From an uncultured Propionibacteriaceae bacterium (GTDB lineage Bacteria > Actinomycetota > Actinomycetes > Propionibacteriales > Propionibacteriaceae): 7,084 nt of DNA. Shown here in pieces: positions 5,598 through 7,084 of the stretch. Positions within the stretch are counted from its first letter, which is position 1. Every line of letters begins with the position of its first letter. The notes beneath the pieces were generated by a model. That model was not told where the DNA came from and searched no databases. It saw only the letters and a program-made list of their open reading frames with translations. The stretch is taken from NCBI GenBank assembly GCA_937988865.1, contig CALKHV010000104.1, forward strand, positions 1 to 7,084, in the 5' to 3' direction. The translations under genes and the position numbers were made by a program.

Positions 5598-7084
5598 GTG
5601 AACACATCCCTCACCTGGACCGAGCAGGACGCCCGCGCGGTCGACGTCGCGCGCATCCTGGCCGCCGACGCCGTCGAGAAGGTGGGCAACGGTCACCCCG
5701 GCACGGCCATCTCGCTGGCGCCGCTCGCCTACCTGCTGTACCAGAAGGTGATGAAGGTCGACCCGACCGATTCGTTGTGGCTCGGACGCGACCGCTTCCT
5801 GATGAGCGCGGGTCACTCGTCCCTGACCCAGTACACCCAGCTCTACCTCGCCGGCTGCGGGCTCGAACTGGCCGACCTCGAGGCCCTGCGCACGTGGGGC
5901 TCCAAGACCCCCGGCCACCCCGAGTACCACCACACCGCCTTCGTCGAGGCCACCACGGGCCCCTTGGGTGCGGGCATCTCGATGGCCGTCGGCATGGCCA
6001 TGGCCGCCCGCAAGGAACGCGGCCTCTTCGACCCGGACGCACCCGCCGGCACCAGCCCGTTCGACCGAATGATCTACACCATCGCCGGTGACGGCTGCAT
6101 GCAGGAGGGCGTGGCGTCCGAGGCGTCCTCGCTCGCCGCGACGCAGGATCTCGGCAACCTCGTCCTGATCTACGACGACAACCGCATCTCGATCGAGGGC
6201 GACACCAAGATCGCCTTCTCCGAAGACGTCGCCGCCCGGTACGAGGCCTACGGCTGGCATGTCCAGACCGTCGACTGGACGCACGGTGGCACCGAGTACC
6301 GCGAAGACATGGACGCCCTGTTCGCGGCGCTCGAAGAGGCCAGGCGGGTCACCGACAAGCCCTCCTTCATCAAGCTCACCACCATCATCGGCTGGCCGTT
6401 GCCCACGATGGCAGGCTCGCACAACGTCCACGGCAACAAGCTCGGCGCGGCTGAGATCACGGGCCTCAAGGCCGAACTCGGATTCGCCGACATTCCCTTC
6501 GCCGTCGACGAGGACGCCGTCGCCCACGCCCGTCAGCAGGCCGCCGACAAGGGCAAGGCTGACCGCGAGGCCTGGGACGCCTCCTTCGCGGCGTGGAAGG
6601 CGGCGAACCCCGAGGGCGCCGCGCTGCTCGAGCGCGTGTCGACCCGCTCGCTCCCCGACGACCTGACGATGCCCGTCTTCCCCGCCGGGAAGATGAGCAC
6701 CCGCAAGGCCGGTGGCGAGGTGCTGTCGGCCCTCGCCGACGCCCTGCCCGAACTGTGGGGCGGCTCGGCCGACCTCGCCGGGTCGAACCTCACGACGATG
6801 AAGGGTGCTGCGTCCTTCCTGCCGGCCGATCGTTCGTCGCACGAGTTCAGCGGCAACCTCTACGGCCGCACGCTGCACTTCGGCATCCGCGAGCACGCCA
6901 TGGGCGGCATCGTGAACGGCATCAACCTGTCGGGCCTCACCCGCTGCTACGGCGGCACGTTCTTCGTGTTCGCCGACTACATGCGTCCGCCGGTGCGCCT
7001 CGCGGCCCTGATGGACCTGCCGAGCATCTTCGTCTGGACGCACGACTCGATCGGCGTCGGCGAGGACGGCCCGACCCACCAGCC
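5598..7084 (+). CDS. tkt: Transketolase (3' end beyond the window)
   Basis: This thiamine-diphosphate enzyme moves two-carbon ketol units between sugar phosphates in the non-oxidative pentose phosphate pathway. The first 495 residues are visible out of roughly 700 expected. Motifs in order are NGHPG at 31-35 (H33), AGHSS at 71-75, GPLGAG at 121-126, the thiamine-diphosphate/magnesium motif starting GDG at 164-166 and ending DDN at 193-195, GSHNVHG at 273-279, GGSADLAGSN at 388-397, IREHAMG at 430-436 with the catalytic glutamate E432, and GEDGPTHQ at 488-495 with H494, where the window ends. Residues 1 to about 330 cover the pyrophosphate-binding domain and the pyrimidine domain follows. The GTG start fits a GAGAGG site and the usual N-terminus. 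The gene has its own probable promoter, so it need not be part of the upstream operon. Substrates include xylulose 5-phosphate, ribose 5-phosphate and erythrose 4-phosphate. Confidence 0.98.
   Translation, partial: MNTSLTWTEQDARAVDVARILAADAVEKVGNGHPGTAISLAPLAYLLYQKVMKVDPTDSLWLGRDRFLMSAGHSSLTQYTQLYLAGCGLELADLEALRTWGSKTPGHPEYHHTAFVEATTGPLGAGISMAVGMAMAARKERGLFDPDAPAGTSPFDRMIYTIAGDGCMQEGVASEASSLAATQDLGNLVLIYDDNRISIEGDTKIAFSEDVAARYEAYGWHVQTVDWTHGGTEYREDMDALFAALEEARRVTDKPSFIKLTTIIGWPLPTMAGSHNVHGNKLGAAEITGLKAELGFADIPFAVDEDAVAHARQQAADKGKADREAWDASFAAWKAANPEGAALLERVSTRSLPDDLTMPVFPAGKMSTRKAGGEVLSALADALPELWGGSADLAGSNLTTMKGAASFLPADRSSHEFSGNLYGRTLHFGIREHAMGGIVNGINLSGLTRCYGGTFFVFADYMRPPVRLAALMDLPSIFVWTHDSIGVGEDGPTHQ

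Larger units (their letters stand above)
33..7041. repeat. Dispersed hexamer GGACGC/GCGTCC, about 59 copies
   Basis: A hand count finds 30 copies of GGACGC and 29 of GCGTCC on the plus strand, one per 120 bases on average. They occur in all seven genes and in three short intergenic gaps (769, 1319 and 2736). Independent-base expectation at about 68% G+C is close to 10. The word is not a palindrome and shows no strand bias here. Its role is unknown. Confidence 0.75.

Noticed and set aside
5538..7079. A 513-codon minus-strand open frame opposite the transketolase gene.
   Set aside because: The sense strand encodes a clear transketolase with all motifs. The antisense product has no recognisable domain and shows high-GC shadow composition.
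1..7084. Signs of a mobile element, CRISPR array, phage or recently transferred island.
   Set aside because: No transposase, integrase or spaced repeats are present, codon use is uniform, and the frequent hexamer is spread evenly through all genes.

Overview
This window looks like chromosomal DNA of a high-GC Gram-positive bacterium (Actinomycetota). The base composition is about two-thirds G+C or more, third codon positions are almost all G or C, GTG starts occur, and several genes start with little or no 5' leader. The protein types would fit a Propionibacteriaceae-like organism, but that placement is a low-confidence impression. All seven genes share the same codon style, and I see no phage, IS, CRISPR or tRNA/rRNA element. 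The window is densely coding; no gap exceeds about 105 bases.

Layout. Minus strand, left: a GNAT acetyltransferase of the phosphinothricin/methionine sulfoximine type (1298 to 783) is followed 39 bp downstream by a TauE/SafE-family permease (743 to the left edge). A 64-bp divergent gap leads to the plus-strand genes. These are a NiaP-like major facilitator transporter (1363-2697), an RpiB/LacAB-family sugar-phosphate isomerase with the DSAG signature of tetrose-phosphate isomerases (2742-3236), a HAD-IIA phosphatase overlapping it by one base (3236-4093), a glycerol-1-phosphate dehydrogenase of the AraM/EgsA family (4137-5492), and a transketolase cut by the right edge (5598-7084).

How they may work together. 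The isomerase, phosphatase and dehydrogenase look like one transcription unit. The phosphatase-dehydrogenase order matches araL-araM of Bacillus subtilis, but no arabinose genes are visible. If the isomerase is of the EryI/DerI type it would make D-erythrose 4-phosphate, a transketolase substrate, so the five plus-strand genes could include a small sugar- or polyol-phosphate module feeding the pentose phosphate pathway. That is inference.

Non-coding signals. Plausible -10 hexamers lie 6-7 bases before the start codons of the acetyltransferase, transporter and isomerase genes, suggesting leaderless mRNAs. A 16-bp tandem repeat (three copies) spans the phosphatase stop codon. A 17-bp tandem repeat (two copies) and a 9-bp inverted repeat lie in front of the transketolase gene. 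The most striking large-scale signal is the hexamer GGACGC/GCGTCC: by hand count 30 + 29 copies in 7.1 kb, several-fold above a base-composition estimate, in several reading frames and also between genes.
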